From NCBI GenBank assembly GCA_029213145.1, contig JARGNK010000024.1:17649-67866 (forward strand): 50,218 nt of DNA, in the 5' to 3' direction. Below, one piece after another: positions 27,814 to 35,600 of the stretch (position 1 is the stretch's first letter; every line of letters begins with the position of its first letter). The notes beneath the pieces were generated by a model. It was not told the origin of the DNA and searched no databases. It saw only the letters and a list, made by a program, of their open reading frames with translations. Both the position numbers and the translations under genes were made by a program. The stretch comes from Rubripirellula sp. GTDB lineage: Bacteria > Planctomycetota > Planctomycetia > Pirellulales > Pirellulaceae.

Positions 27814-28049
27814 TCATCGGGAGAGGCAAAAGAGGTCCGTAAGACGCTTTATATTACTTGGCGGAGCCCAATTTGCTAAAGGGCCCACTTATTTGCTGGA
27901 GAGCCCGTCGATTCCCGACCGCCCCGTCCGATACCGCTGAACGCCCGTTCGAGAAATCGTCGGGCTTACCGAAACGTATGAGGATTCATCGACATCGCAT
28001 CGGCCCATAAACGATCCACCGCTCCTTGTATTTACCAGCGGCCGTTTTT

Positions 28050-29417
28050 TCAATCGATCGGGCGAGACCCAAGCTTGACGCTGAATTTCATCGGCATTCG
28101 GTCACGAACAGCGCTCAGATTGATCACCGATCCGGATAATGAACCACCGATAATTCGCATCAAGTGCCCCATGTCACGAATTGGCTTGCCGTCGACAGCA
28201 ACGATCAGATCATCAGGTTGCAAACCTGCGACACCTGCTGGCGAAAGGGGGCTGGTTAACGAGCTGATGATTGCCCCCCGCATCCGGGCGTCTTCCCCAA
28301 CCAACCGATCATCGCTCACCTCACCAAGTGCCACACCTAGCCAGCCGCGCTCGACCCGACCAGTTTCTCGGATACGTTGGTAAACCTGTCTGGCCACATT
28401 GCTAGGAATCGAAAAACTAACCCCTTGGTACGTATCGCCCACGATCGCCGTATTGATCCCCACCAGTGATCCGTGAACGTCGACAAGTGGGCCCCCACTA
28501 TTTCCTGGGTTTACCGCGACATCACTTTGCATGAAATCTTGATAGCGAGTGCTGGCGCGAATCTTGCGGTGCTTACCGCTAAGGATGCCGAATGTCACTG
28601 TGCGATCCAAACCAAACGGACTCCCAACGGCCCAAACCGGTGAACCAACACGAAGACGATCGCTGTCACCCCACTGGATCGGCATCAAGCGATCCGCTTG
28701 GATTTTCAACACGGCTAAATCGGTAAGAACATCCGTACCCATGACCGTCGCCGAACATCGTCGACCATCGCTGAGAGTTACCGTAATGTCCTCTCCATCG
28801 GCGATCACGTGCCGATTAGTGACCACATATCCTGCCGCATCAACGACAACGCCACTGCCCTGATCAGTCGAAGGTAAAGCAGAGTGCGATAACAGGCGTG
28901 CCATGTTGGCGTCATCTAATGACGGTCGCCGCTGAACATCAATGTGAACGACGCTGGGCCCGACGGCGGACGTGACCATTTGATATGCCTGGCTGAGGGC
29001 ATCGAGCGAAACATTTCTCAGGCCTTCATTGCCCGTTTCATATTCAGCACGGAGTTCACCACGATGCCAAGCGTAACGGATCTCTTCGACCACGCGGGGA
29101 ACCACAAACCTTGCCGAAACCAACATCACAGCGAGTGTGGCAAGCAACATCAAACTCTGAGTGATTGGATCATTCCGGCGTCCAAGTTCCCCTTGTTTGA
29201 CTGCTTTAGCCGAGCGATCCTGCGGTGCGAGTTCATAATCTTCTGCGTTCAATGCCGGCGAGGCATCAATCCGAGTTAATTGCAGATCTCGCAACGCCGC
29301 AACTTCCTCCACCTGCCCCGCGGTCAGTTCTGCCTTGGATACCCCCGTTTCCGATGGAGTCAGATTCCGCGTCGGAGACGTCGGATCAAATAGGTCGCGT
29401 CGCGGGTCGTGTGACAT
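28050..29417 (-). CDS. Membrane-anchored HtrA/DegP-like serine protease with PDZ domain
   Basis: A 455-residue protein. An 85-residue hydrophilic N-terminus, probably cytoplasmic, is followed by one membrane helix (about 88-108, SLMLLATLAVMLVSARFVV). The trypsin-like domain faces outside: catalytic His in NRHVIADG (about 201), Asp in TDLAVLKIQA (about 232), Ser in NPGNSGGPLVDVHG (about 305). A single PDZ domain ends the protein (about 350-445, GWLGVALGEVSDDRL, AGLQPDDLIVAVDGKPI). It degrades or refolds damaged envelope proteins (family knowledge). Single gene with no clear partner; the unusually long cytoplasmic N-terminus is noteworthy. Confidence 0.93.
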   Translation of the reverse strand: MSHDPRRDLFDPTSPTRNLTPSETGVSKAELTAGQVEEVAALRDLQLTRIDASPALNAEDYELAPQDRSAKAVKQGELGRRNDPITQSLMLLATLAVMLVSARFVVPRVVEEIRYAWHRGELRAEYETGNEGLRNVSLDALSQAYQMVTSAVGPSVVHIDVQRRPSLDDANMARLLSHSALPSTDQGSGVVVDAAGYVVTNRHVIADGEDITVTLSDGRRCSATVMGTDVLTDLAVLKIQADRLMPIQWGDSDRLRVGSPVWAVGSPFGLDRTVTFGILSGKHRKIRASTRYQDFMQSDVAVNPGNSGGPLVDVHGSLVGINTAIVGDTYQGVSFSIPSNVARQVYQRIRETGRVERGWLGVALGEVSDDRLVGEDARMRGAIISSLTSPLSPAGVAGLQPDDLIVAVDGKPIRDMGHLMRIIGGSLSGSVINLSAVRDRMPMKFSVKLGSRPID

Positions 29418-29807
29418 AAGGGCTCGCTACGGCCTCGGGGTGGCGAAACTGCAAATAACAGAGCCTCCATTGTAGCGCGTCGACCGCCCCACTAGCGAAC
29501 AAATTATTGGTCCCACCCGTGAAGAGTTCACACTAGGACCCGGCAAAAACGAACCAAACCATCCGTTTTCATGGCTTTCGCACTTTTTAAGCAATCGAAG
29601 GGGCAAGCAAGACACCCCGTACCAATCGCTCTTTCAGCAAACAAGCCATTGCCTACCCCCCGTCGGATGTTAACCTTGGCCCTTTCGGTCGATCAGCAGA
29701 CCGTATATTCGGTGAACTCAGCCTGATCGAGCGGACGAGCGGGGTCGCGCCCTACGACAAAGCCGGTAAATTGGTCGGATCGAACACCAGCGAGAATCTG
29801 AAACATC
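29418..29807. other. Divergent intergenic region, no gene seen
   Basis: This stretch separates the minus-strand HtrA gene from the plus-strand uronate-isomerase-like gene and should carry both promoters. I see no ORF with coding character. A nested dyad near 29690-29729 is listed separately. Confidence 0.5.
29690..29729. promoter_or_regulatory. Nested dyad, possible operator upstream of uronate-isomerase-like gene
   Basis: ACCGTATATTCGGT (29700-29713) is a near-perfect 14-bp palindrome (12 of 14). It lies inside a wider inverted repeat, CGATCAG at 29690-29696 and CTGATCG at 29723-29729. It is 79-118 bases upstream of the start at 29808. The pattern fits an operator for a dimeric regulator or a small RNA hairpin; no regulator gene is adjacent. 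Confidence 0.35.
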
Positions 29808-31598
29808 ATGCCCAACTCTGTAAGCAACTCGATCTACGAGGCCCTCGCCGGCATTCGCCTGATCGATCCTCACACCCATATCAACCCGTACACGCCCGCA
29901 TCCACCACCTTGGCGGACCTGCTCGGATACCACTACTACACCGAACTGGCCCATTCGTCGGGAATGCCCAAGAGCCATATCGAAGAAGCAGGGATTCCCC
30001 CAGACGAACTGGTTCGTCGATTGGTGCTGAACCTCTCGTCAATTGAAAACACAGCCCAATATCGCTGGCTGATTGAGATCTGCCGCCGGTTTTTTGACTT
30101 TGATGGAGATCGGCTTGATGCCTCCAACTGGGAAGCGGTTTATGCCGCCGCCGAAAAAAAGATGAGCCTCGCTGATTGGCCTCAATCAGTTCTTGATCAG
30201 AGCAACGTCGAGTCCGTTTTTCTGACAAACGACTTTGATGACACACTAGATGGGTTCGATACCGACACTTACGTCCCCTGCTTGCGCACTGACGATCTAG
30301 TTTTCCATCTCGCCAAAAGCGAAACCCAGCAGCGCCTGCAGGAATGCAGCCAGGTTGATCTCGATGGCAGCCTGACCGGTTTGCGGGCAGCCCTGGAACA
30401 GCGTTTTGAACATTTCGTCTCACGAGGCGCCCGAGCATGCGCGATTTCGTTACCCCCGAGCTTTGAACCGACCCCGGTCGCTGATGGTCGAGCCAAGACA
30501 GCATTAAATGAAATCCTTCGCCGCGGGCTTTCGGCTGACCCTTCGAATCAAGCGGCGGTGTCACGCCATGTGTTCTGGACGCTTGCGGAACTATGCGACG
30601 AATTCGGGATTCCGTTCGATCTAATGATCGGCGTCAATCGTGGTGTCTACGCTGACGGTGTTTATCAAGGACAGGACCTCTATGACAGCCGTGTCTCACT
30701 GATTCAATACCGGGAACTGTTCAACGCATTCCCAGATCTCAAGTTTCCGATCTCTGTGTTAGCGAGTGTGACCAACCAAGAACTGGTGAGTTACGCGTGG
30801 ATCTTTCCAAACGTGATCACCAACGGCCACTGGTGGTACAGCAATACACCATCGTTCATTACCAGAGATGCAACGGCGAGACTCGAAGCCGTCCCTTGCA
30901 CCAAGCAAATTGGCTACTACAGCGATGCCTACAAGCTGGAATTCGTTTGGCCCAAATTTGACATGTACCGGCGTATCTTGTCGAACATCTTGGCAGATCA
31001 CTTCGTGATTGGATCTCAATGGAGCGAGGAACGAGCAATTGAATTGGGGCGTCGCGTCTTGCGAGACAATGTGGAATTGATATTCCCCAAACCAAAATCA
31101 ATCGACCGTACGGTTGCCGATAAATTGCGTACTCAACGGGTGACCACTGAAGGCACTTGGATCGAATCCGATCCAAGTGCCGATGGAGACGCTTCAAGCT
31201 TTGCAACAGTCAGGATAGAGGACACGCCGGCCAATTCAGCGGAAACCCTTGACCCGCTTCCAAGTGAGGATGAAATCAAAGCAGTTGATCTCGATGATGT
31301 TGAACTGTTAACCGGCAACGCAGCAATCACGGACCACGAGACACTTGCGGCCGATGTCGATCTCGAGCCTTTGGACGTAGGCGATTTGACGGGTGACACC
31401 GACGACAAAGGAGCAGAGAAGATTCAGATGCTTCGGGGAGACGGCTCTTTCGAAGCAGACGAGGAGTCACTCAAGGTCAAGCCAGATCCCATGACCGGGG
31501 AGTTGAGATTTCCTAATCCCTCCGAGAAGGACGAAACCGAACTCCCAGGCACAGAAACGGATGAATATGATACGCTTGAGGACGAAAGCAGTCAGTGA
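29808..31598 (+). CDS. Uronate-isomerase-like amidohydrolase with long acidic C-terminal tail
   Basis: A 596-residue protein. Residues about 1-430 look like the metal-dependent amidohydrolase/uronate isomerase (UxaC-like) family: IRLIDPHTHINPYTP with the H-x-H metal motif near the N-terminus, later RWLIEICRRFF, FDLMIGVNRGVYADGVYQGQDLYD, FPISVLASVTNQELVSYAWIFPNVITNGHWWYSNTPSFI and KQIGYYSDAYKLEFVWPKF. It probably acts on a sugar acid. From about 441 to the end is a low-complexity, strongly Asp/Glu-rich tail without hydrophobic core, likely disordered. A perfect 13-bp inverted repeat in the DNA marks the join (31152-31181). The ATG at 29808 has only a weak ribosome site. Convergent with leuA. 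Confidence 0.8.
   Translation: MPNSVSNSIYEALAGIRLIDPHTHINPYTPASTTLADLLGYHYYTELAHSSGMPKSHIEEAGIPPDELVRRLVLNLSSIENTAQYRWLIEICRRFFDFDGDRLDASNWEAVYAAAEKKMSLADWPQSVLDQSNVESVFLTNDFDDTLDGFDTDTYVPCLRTDDLVFHLAKSETQQRLQECSQVDLDGSLTGLRAALEQRFEHFVSRGARACAISLPPSFEPTPVADGRAKTALNEILRRGLSADPSNQAAVSRHVFWTLAELCDEFGIPFDLMIGVNRGVYADGVYQGQDLYDSRVSLIQYRELFNAFPDLKFPISVLASVTNQELVSYAWIFPNVITNGHWWYSNTPSFITRDATARLEAVPCTKQIGYYSDAYKLEFVWPKFDMYRRILSNILADHFVIGSQWSEERAIELGRRVLRDNVELIFPKPKSIDRTVADKLRTQRVTTEGTWIESDPSADGDASSFATVRIEDTPANSAETLDPLPSEDEIKAVDLDDVELLTGNAAITDHETLAADVDLEPLDVGDLTGDTDDKGAEKIQMLRGDGSFEADEESLKVKPDPMTGELRFPNPSEKDETELPGTETDEYDTLEDESSQ
31152..31181. repeat. Perfect 13-bp inverted repeat inside coding sequence
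   Basis: GGCACTTGGATCG (31152-31164), loop AATC, CGATCCAAGTGCC (31169-31181). All 13 positions pair. It lies in frame, encoding roughly residues 449-458 of the uronate-isomerase-like protein, exactly where the catalytic domain gives way to the acidic tail. There is no T run after it. Confidence 0.85.
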
Positions 31599-31620
31599 TC
31601 AGGAAACCGGGATGCGAGGC

Positions 31621-31649
31621 AGCTAGTTGATGAAGGGAATCAACTAGCT
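31621..31649. terminator. Hairpin between convergent genes, overlapping the leuA stop
   Basis: AGCTAGTTGAT and ATCAACTAGCT form a perfect 11-bp inverted repeat with a 7-base loop. It spans the leuA stop codon and the gap to the uronate-isomerase-like gene. The position suggests a shared bidirectional terminator or mRNA 3'-end stabiliser, but the stem is A/T-rich and no T run follows on either strand. Confidence 0.5.
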
Positions 31650-33214
31650 CGCTCAGACTCAATTCGATTGATCGCATTCAGCATGGCTAGGATCGTGCTT
31701 TCGACGCTATCGGTACTCACGCCCACACCTCGATAACTACGGCCCTTGTGTTCAACTTCTAAGTTGACTTCGCCAATTGCGTCCCGACCCAGGGTAGCGC
31801 TGCGAACTCGAAAATCTTTGCAAACTAATTCAATCCCAGTGATTTTCTCGACTGCCCAAAACGCGGCATCAATCGGGCCATCTCCTTGCTCCACTCGCTC
31901 GGTTTGCTCCTTCTCACCGTGCCGGAGAGTTAACTCGACCTGCGGGCTACGTCGATGCCCACTGGTAACGACATAGTCAACTAACGACCACTGCTCATCC
32001 GCGAGCCCGCTGATCTGTTGCTGCACTAAAGCGATAATATCGCCGTCGTAGATTTCCTTCTTCTTATCGGCGAGTGCTTTGAACTGCTCGAAGACCTCCC
32101 GCAGTTGCTCGCCTGTCAAAGTGAAACCAAGCGTCTTAGCACGATCTGCCAATGCCGCCCGACCGCTATGCTTTCCGAGGACTAAATCCGTCTTGGCAAA
32201 CCCGACATCCTCAGGGGACATGATTTCATAGGTGCTGCGTTCTTTCAGCATTCCATCCTGATGAATCCCCGATTCGTGCGCGAAAGCATTCCGCCCGACA
32301 ATCGCCTTGTTGCGTTGAACCTGAATGCCGGTGGTTTTGCTGACCAAACGACTAGCAGGAACCAATCTTTTTGTATCGATGTTGGTTTTGCATTCGTAAT
32401 AATCAGAACGAGTTCTTAGAGCCATCACCACCTCTTCCAAGGCCGCATTTCCAGCGCGTTCTCCAATCCCGTTGATGGTGCATTCAATTTGCCCCGCACC
32501 CGCTTGAACGGCTGCCAAACTGTTGGCGACCGCCATACCAAGATCATCATGGCAATGCGTGCTGATCACCGCTTTGTCGATATTTGGCACGCGTTCGCAA
32601 AGCATGGAGAATCGATCGTAGATCTCACGAGGCGTCGCGTATCCAACGGTGTCAGGAATGTTGATCGTTGTCGCGCCCGCGTCGATTGCGGCTTCGACCA
32701 CCTGGCAAAGGAAGTCATGCTCGGTACGGCAGGCATCTTCCGGAGAAAATTCAACATCATCACAATAGCCGACCGCACGTCGAACACCCGCAACCGCACG
32801 TTCCACGACCTCATCGGGACTCATCCGTAGTTTGAATTCCCGGTGGATCGCACTGGTTGCCAAAAAAACATGAATCCGTGAGCTCGGGGCGTGCTTGATC
32901 GCCTCCCAAGCCCGATCAATATCCTGGTCACTACATCGTGCCAAACCACAGATCGTCGACCCGCGAACCGTTTGAGCAATCAGCTTGACCGCCTCGAAAT
33001 CTCCCGGCGATGCGATTGGGAAACCAGCTTCGATAACATCAACACCCATTTCCGCCAGCAGCTGAGCAACCTCCAGCTTCTCCGTCAAATTCATACTGGC
33101 CCCCGGGGATTGCTCACCATCCCGAAGCGTAGTGTCGAAGATTTTGATGGTTCGAGCGGCACCCGATCCGGAAGTATCTGTGGAAGCGTCGTTCACCGTC
33201 TTAGGCTGCGACAT
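31640..33214 (-). CDS. leuA: 2-isopropylmalate synthase
   Basis: About 524 residues. It condenses acetyl-CoA and 2-oxoisovalerate, the committed step of leucine synthesis. Landmarks: IFDTTLRDGEQSPGASM with the catalytic Arg and metal Asp, EAGFPIASPGDFEAV, ISTHCHDDLGMAVANS with the metal histidines, GIGERAGNAALEEVVM and FAHESGIHQDGMLK. The C-terminal regulatory domain (from about 400) is the leucine feedback site in the family. The ATG at 33214 has AAAGGTGA nine bases upstream. The open frame runs further up through a terminator hairpin, so the longer start at 33322 is wrong. An attenuator precedes the gene. Confidence 0.97.
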   Translation of the reverse strand: MSQPKTVNDASTDTSGSGAARTIKIFDTTLRDGEQSPGASMNLTEKLEVAQLLAEMGVDVIEAGFPIASPGDFEAVKLIAQTVRGSTICGLARCSDQDIDRAWEAIKHAPSSRIHVFLATSAIHREFKLRMSPDEVVERAVAGVRRAVGYCDDVEFSPEDACRTEHDFLCQVVEAAIDAGATTINIPDTVGYATPREIYDRFSMLCERVPNIDKAVISTHCHDDLGMAVANSLAAVQAGAGQIECTINGIGERAGNAALEEVVMALRTRSDYYECKTNIDTKRLVPASRLVSKTTGIQVQRNKAIVGRNAFAHESGIHQDGMLKERSTYEIMSPEDVGFAKTDLVLGKHSGRAALADRAKTLGFTLTGEQLREVFEQFKALADKKKEIYDGDIIALVQQQISGLADEQWSLVDYVVTSGHRRSPQVELTLRHGEKEQTERVEQGDGPIDAAFWAVEKITGIELVCKDFRVRSATLGRDAIGEVNLEVEHKGRSYRGVGVSTDSVESTILAMLNAINRIESERAS

Positions 33215-33282
33215 CGCTAACTCACCTTTGCTGAAGTTCTTGTCAACACGATCGCACAAAACACATATGAATTGAACGATAC

Positions 33283-33314
33283 AAAAAAACCCGAGTCGCG
33301 ACCGACTCGGGTTT
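33283..33314 (-). terminator. Attenuator terminator of the leuA leader
   Basis: On the minus strand AAACCCGAGTCG, loop GTCG, CGACTCGGGTTT makes a perfect 12-bp stem with the T run (seven T in total) overlapping its 3' side. It lies 68 bases before the leuA start and 38 bases after the stop of the Leu-rich leader ORF. Its 5' arm can alternatively pair with the segment just after the leader stop codon, which is how an attenuator would be opened. Confidence 0.88.
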
Positions 33315-33352
33315 GGTGTCATGCTGTTTTCATTAAACCGGCCAACACACCC

Positions 33353-33415
33353 TCATCGCTCGCCAAAAAGGCGTTGCAAACGTAGCAGCGATAGTAGGAT
33401 GGGCTGTGTGATCAT
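33353..33415 (-). CDS. leuL: Leucine leader peptide of leuA attenuator
   Basis: A 20-codon ORF too short for normal gene finding: MITQPILLSLLRLQRLFGER. Six of its codons between positions 7 and 16 are leucine (CTA, CTA, CTG, CTA, TTG, CTT). A T-tailed hairpin follows 38 bases later, before leuA. Codons 3-5 contain ACACAGCCC, which can pair (8 bp, one bulged G) with GGGTGTGT right after its stop codon; that segment can also pair with CCAAACCC of the terminator 5' arm. This is the 1:2, 2:3, 3:4 logic of amino-acid attenuators: a ribosome stalled for lack of Leu-tRNA would mask segment 1 and free leuA transcription. No Shine-Dalgarno sequence is visible, and the promoter puts the transcript start beside the ATG. 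Confidence 0.8.
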   Translation of the reverse strand: MITQPILLSLLRLQRLFGER

Positions 33416-33422
33416 GTCCGCT

Positions 33423-33452
33423 ATGTTAGGCAGGAAACCACGATTGGGTCAA
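33423..33452 (-). promoter_or_regulatory. Promoter of the leuA leader
   Basis: TTGACC (33452-33447) and TAACAT (33428-33423), 18 bases apart, resemble sigma-70 -35 and -10 boxes on the minus strand. Transcription would begin about seven bases on, near 33416, right at the leader ATG at 33415, which would make the leader mRNA leaderless. Confidence 0.5.
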
Positions 33453-33474
33453 CGGTTCACAGCAGCAGTTTTTT

Positions 33475-33660
33475 TCCGGGGCAAATCCAATTTTCATCTC
33501 GGGTCGGTAACGGCCAAGCAGAACCGGTAAATCCGGGGCAAAACCAGGTCTGATGGCCCATCGACGGCACTTGGCCCTGCCGCCGTTTAAGCCTGCACAC
33601 GATGGTATTTGGCCCTGAAGGCGACGGTGCTCGGCCCACTTTCGGTGGAATTGGCCCGCC
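33475..33660. repeat. Degenerate short-repeat stretch between leuA leader and flhB
   Basis: GGCCC occurs at 33555, 33573, 33611, 33633 and 33653, spaced 18, 38, 22 and 20 bases, in similar contexts such as CGACGGCACTTGGCCC, CGATGGTATTTGGCCC and CGACGGTGCTCGGCCC. Just before it, TCCGGGGCAAA occurs at 33475 and at 33531. No ORF with coding character runs through it. It looks like an eroded tandem repeat with about 20-base period. Confidence 0.5.
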
Positions 33661-33714
33661 AGACGTATAGCCTTCTCAAGCCGTTCGTGCGTTCACCACT
33701 AGCTTTTTTACGGG

Positions 33715-34794
33715 CTAAGCAGCGGCCTTGGGAACTTCCTTGCCTTGCAATTGGTAAACATAGCGAAGAACCTCCGCCACTGCTTGATACTGCTCCGGAG
33801 GAATAACGTCACCGACCTCGACTGTCTTGTACAGAACTTGGGCAAGCGGCTTACGTTCCACCACCGGAATCCCATGTTCCAGTGCCGTGCGCCGAATTTT
33901 TTGGGCCAACGCCCCTGCCCCCTTCGCGAGGACGAGCGGTGCGGGCATCGAGACCGGATCATATTGGATCGCGATCGCCAATTCAGTCGGATTGCTGACA
34001 ACCACATCTGCCTTCGGGACATCCGATTCCGCCCGCTGCATCATTAGCTGACGTTGAACCAATCGCCGACGAGCCGCAACCTGAGGGTCCCCCTCTGTCT
34101 CTTTCATCTCATCCCGCACCTCTTGATCTGTCATCATTAGGTCTTGCTCGTGCTTCCATTTCTGGAAGGCAAACTCAAGAACCGCCAAGAGGAATAGCGC
34201 GGCGCCAATCCAAAGACTGGTACCCACCAGAGTATTAAACAACACCGTGGCGATTTGCGGCACACTCAGCGAAGCAAGATTGAGAATCGGATTGCGGTAA
34301 TGCAACACCGCGCTGTAGGCCACGACAGCAATCACTGCCACTTTGAACAGACCAAACCCAAGCCGGGCAACGCCCTGCATGGAGACAATCCGTTTGACGC
34401 CAGAAAGAGGGTTGACGTGATTCAGCTTGGGAACGATTTTCTTTGGACTAAACACGATCCCGGTTTGCAATAGGTTCACCAAGATTCCGGCCAACAGCAT
34501 GACCAACAACATGGGAACACAAGCGATTGCCAAACGGGCAGCGTAGCCAAGCAGCCAGTGAGCTGCATCGGATGTACCAAGCGGTCCAATGCGTGGTGTC
34601 GAAAGTGAATCTTCCATCGCTGCGGCCAGCTGACGGGCGGCAGGACCACCCAACATCCACAAGCAAGCGACCGCTGACAACAACAAACCAGCCGAAGTCA
34701 GATCCTGACTGCGGACGACCTGCCCCTCCTCGCGAGCCTGACGCCGGCGGCGATCAGTCGCGACGTGTTTCTTATCTCCCGAACTATCGGCCAT
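33715..34794 (-). CDS. flhB: Flagellar type III export switch protein FlhB
   Basis: A 359-residue protein. FlhB sits at the export gate and switches substrate from rod/hook to filament after self-cleavage. It has four membrane helices in the first 215 residues, the basic N-terminus (KKHVATDRRRRQAREEGQV), NPLSGVKRI, and EVRDEMKETEGDP. The cleavage region is VVSNPTELAIAIQYD (N-P-T at about 268-270); the residue after the Thr is Glu, where the best-studied FlhB proteins have His. A conserved C-terminal part (GIPVVERKPLAQVLYKTVEVGDVIPPEQYQAVAEVLRYVY) is complete. It is the last of fliP-fliQ-fliR-flhB, 26 bases after fliR. Confidence 0.96.
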   Translation of the reverse strand: MADSSGDKKHVATDRRRRQAREEGQVVRSQDLTSAGLLLSAVACLWMLGGPAARQLAAAMEDSLSTPRIGPLGTSDAAHWLLGYAARLAIACVPMLLVMLLAGILVNLLQTGIVFSPKKIVPKLNHVNPLSGVKRIVSMQGVARLGFGLFKVAVIAVVAYSAVLHYRNPILNLASLSVPQIATVLFNTLVGTSLWIGAALFLLAVLEFAFQKWKHEQDLMMTDQEVRDEMKETEGDPQVAARRRLVQRQLMMQRAESDVPKADVVVSNPTELAIAIQYDPVSMPAPLVLAKGAGALAQKIRRTALEHGIPVVERKPLAQVLYKTVEVGDVIPPEQYQAVAEVLRYVYQLQGKEVPKAAA

Positions 34795-34820
34795 CGTTTC
34801 TTACCATTGGTTGGAAGCAA

Positions 34821-35600
34821 TCACCACAGCGCGGTAAGACGTTCGGCGGCCAACGCCAACTCATCATGAAAAATCAGTCCTACTGAACCGACTGTAATCG
34901 AGAACACGATCAACATTGCCAATGCATTAATACTCAATCCAATCGCGAGCACGTTGATTTGAGGCAAGGTCCGACTGATCAGACCAGTGACTAAGTTGCT
35001 TAACAGCAATGCCGCGATAACCGGTGCTGCCACGCGCAGTCCGGCTGACATCCCAGCCGACAATTGATCAACAACCAGCGTCATCATCGATGACCGAAAT
35101 TCGACATGCCCAGCCGGCATAGCCTCAAAGCTTTCCAAGAGCAAATTGAGGACAATCCGGTGCCCACCAATGGCCAACATAATCGCTGTGACCAGCATCC
35201 CTACCAATCTGGCAATCGAGGGCATACTGGCTGACGAAGTCGGATCGACCGCATCACCCAACTGCATACCGCCCGTGCTGGTGATCGCTTCACCACCCAA
35301 CTGCAGACCTGTAATGATCAATTGAACGGTCGCACCAATCAATAATCCAATCAATGCCTCACGGGCAATTGCAATCGTCAAATCGATCAGATTATCAATG
35401 GTTGGCAAAGATTCCGCCTCACCAATCCCAGCAACCGATGGCAATAACAGCACGGTCAACAGGAAGGCCAAAAAGGCTCGCACTCGCCGTGGAATGCCAA
35501 CGCCAATCGCCGGCATGGCCATCAGCAAGGTACTTAACCGAGTCAGCACCAGGATGCCCAATACCAGATGATCCACTGCGTACTGCGCTAGCGATTCCAT
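34821..35600 (-). CDS. fliR: Flagellar export gate protein FliR
   Basis: A 259-residue integral membrane protein with about six helices, the normal size for FliR. Typical segments are the N-terminal LTRLSTLLMAMPAIGVGIPRRVRAFLAFLLTVLLLP, AREALIGLLIGATVQLIITGLQLGGEAI with the conserved G-x-x-I/L pattern, and the C-terminal LLLSNLVTGLISRTLPQINVLAIGLSINALAMLIVF. FliR is a core of the FliPQR export channel. Its ATG overlaps the fliQ stop by one base (TAATG), giving translational coupling. Confidence 0.96.
   Translation of the reverse strand: MESLAQYAVDHLVLGILVLTRLSTLLMAMPAIGVGIPRRVRAFLAFLLTVLLLPSVAGIGEAESLPTIDNLIDLTIAIAREALIGLLIGATVQLIITGLQLGGEAITSTGGMQLGDAVDPTSSASMPSIARLVGMLVTAIMLAIGGHRIVLNLLLESFEAMPAGHVEFRSSMMTLVVDQLSAGMSAGLRVAAPVIAALLLSNLVTGLISRTLPQINVLAIGLSINALAMLIVFSITVGSVGLIFHDELALAAERLTALW

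Noticed and set aside
33215..33322. Upstream extension of leuA by 36 residues
   Set aside because: It would be translated through the terminator hairpin and T run; the ATG at 33214 has a good ribosome site and starts the conserved protein.
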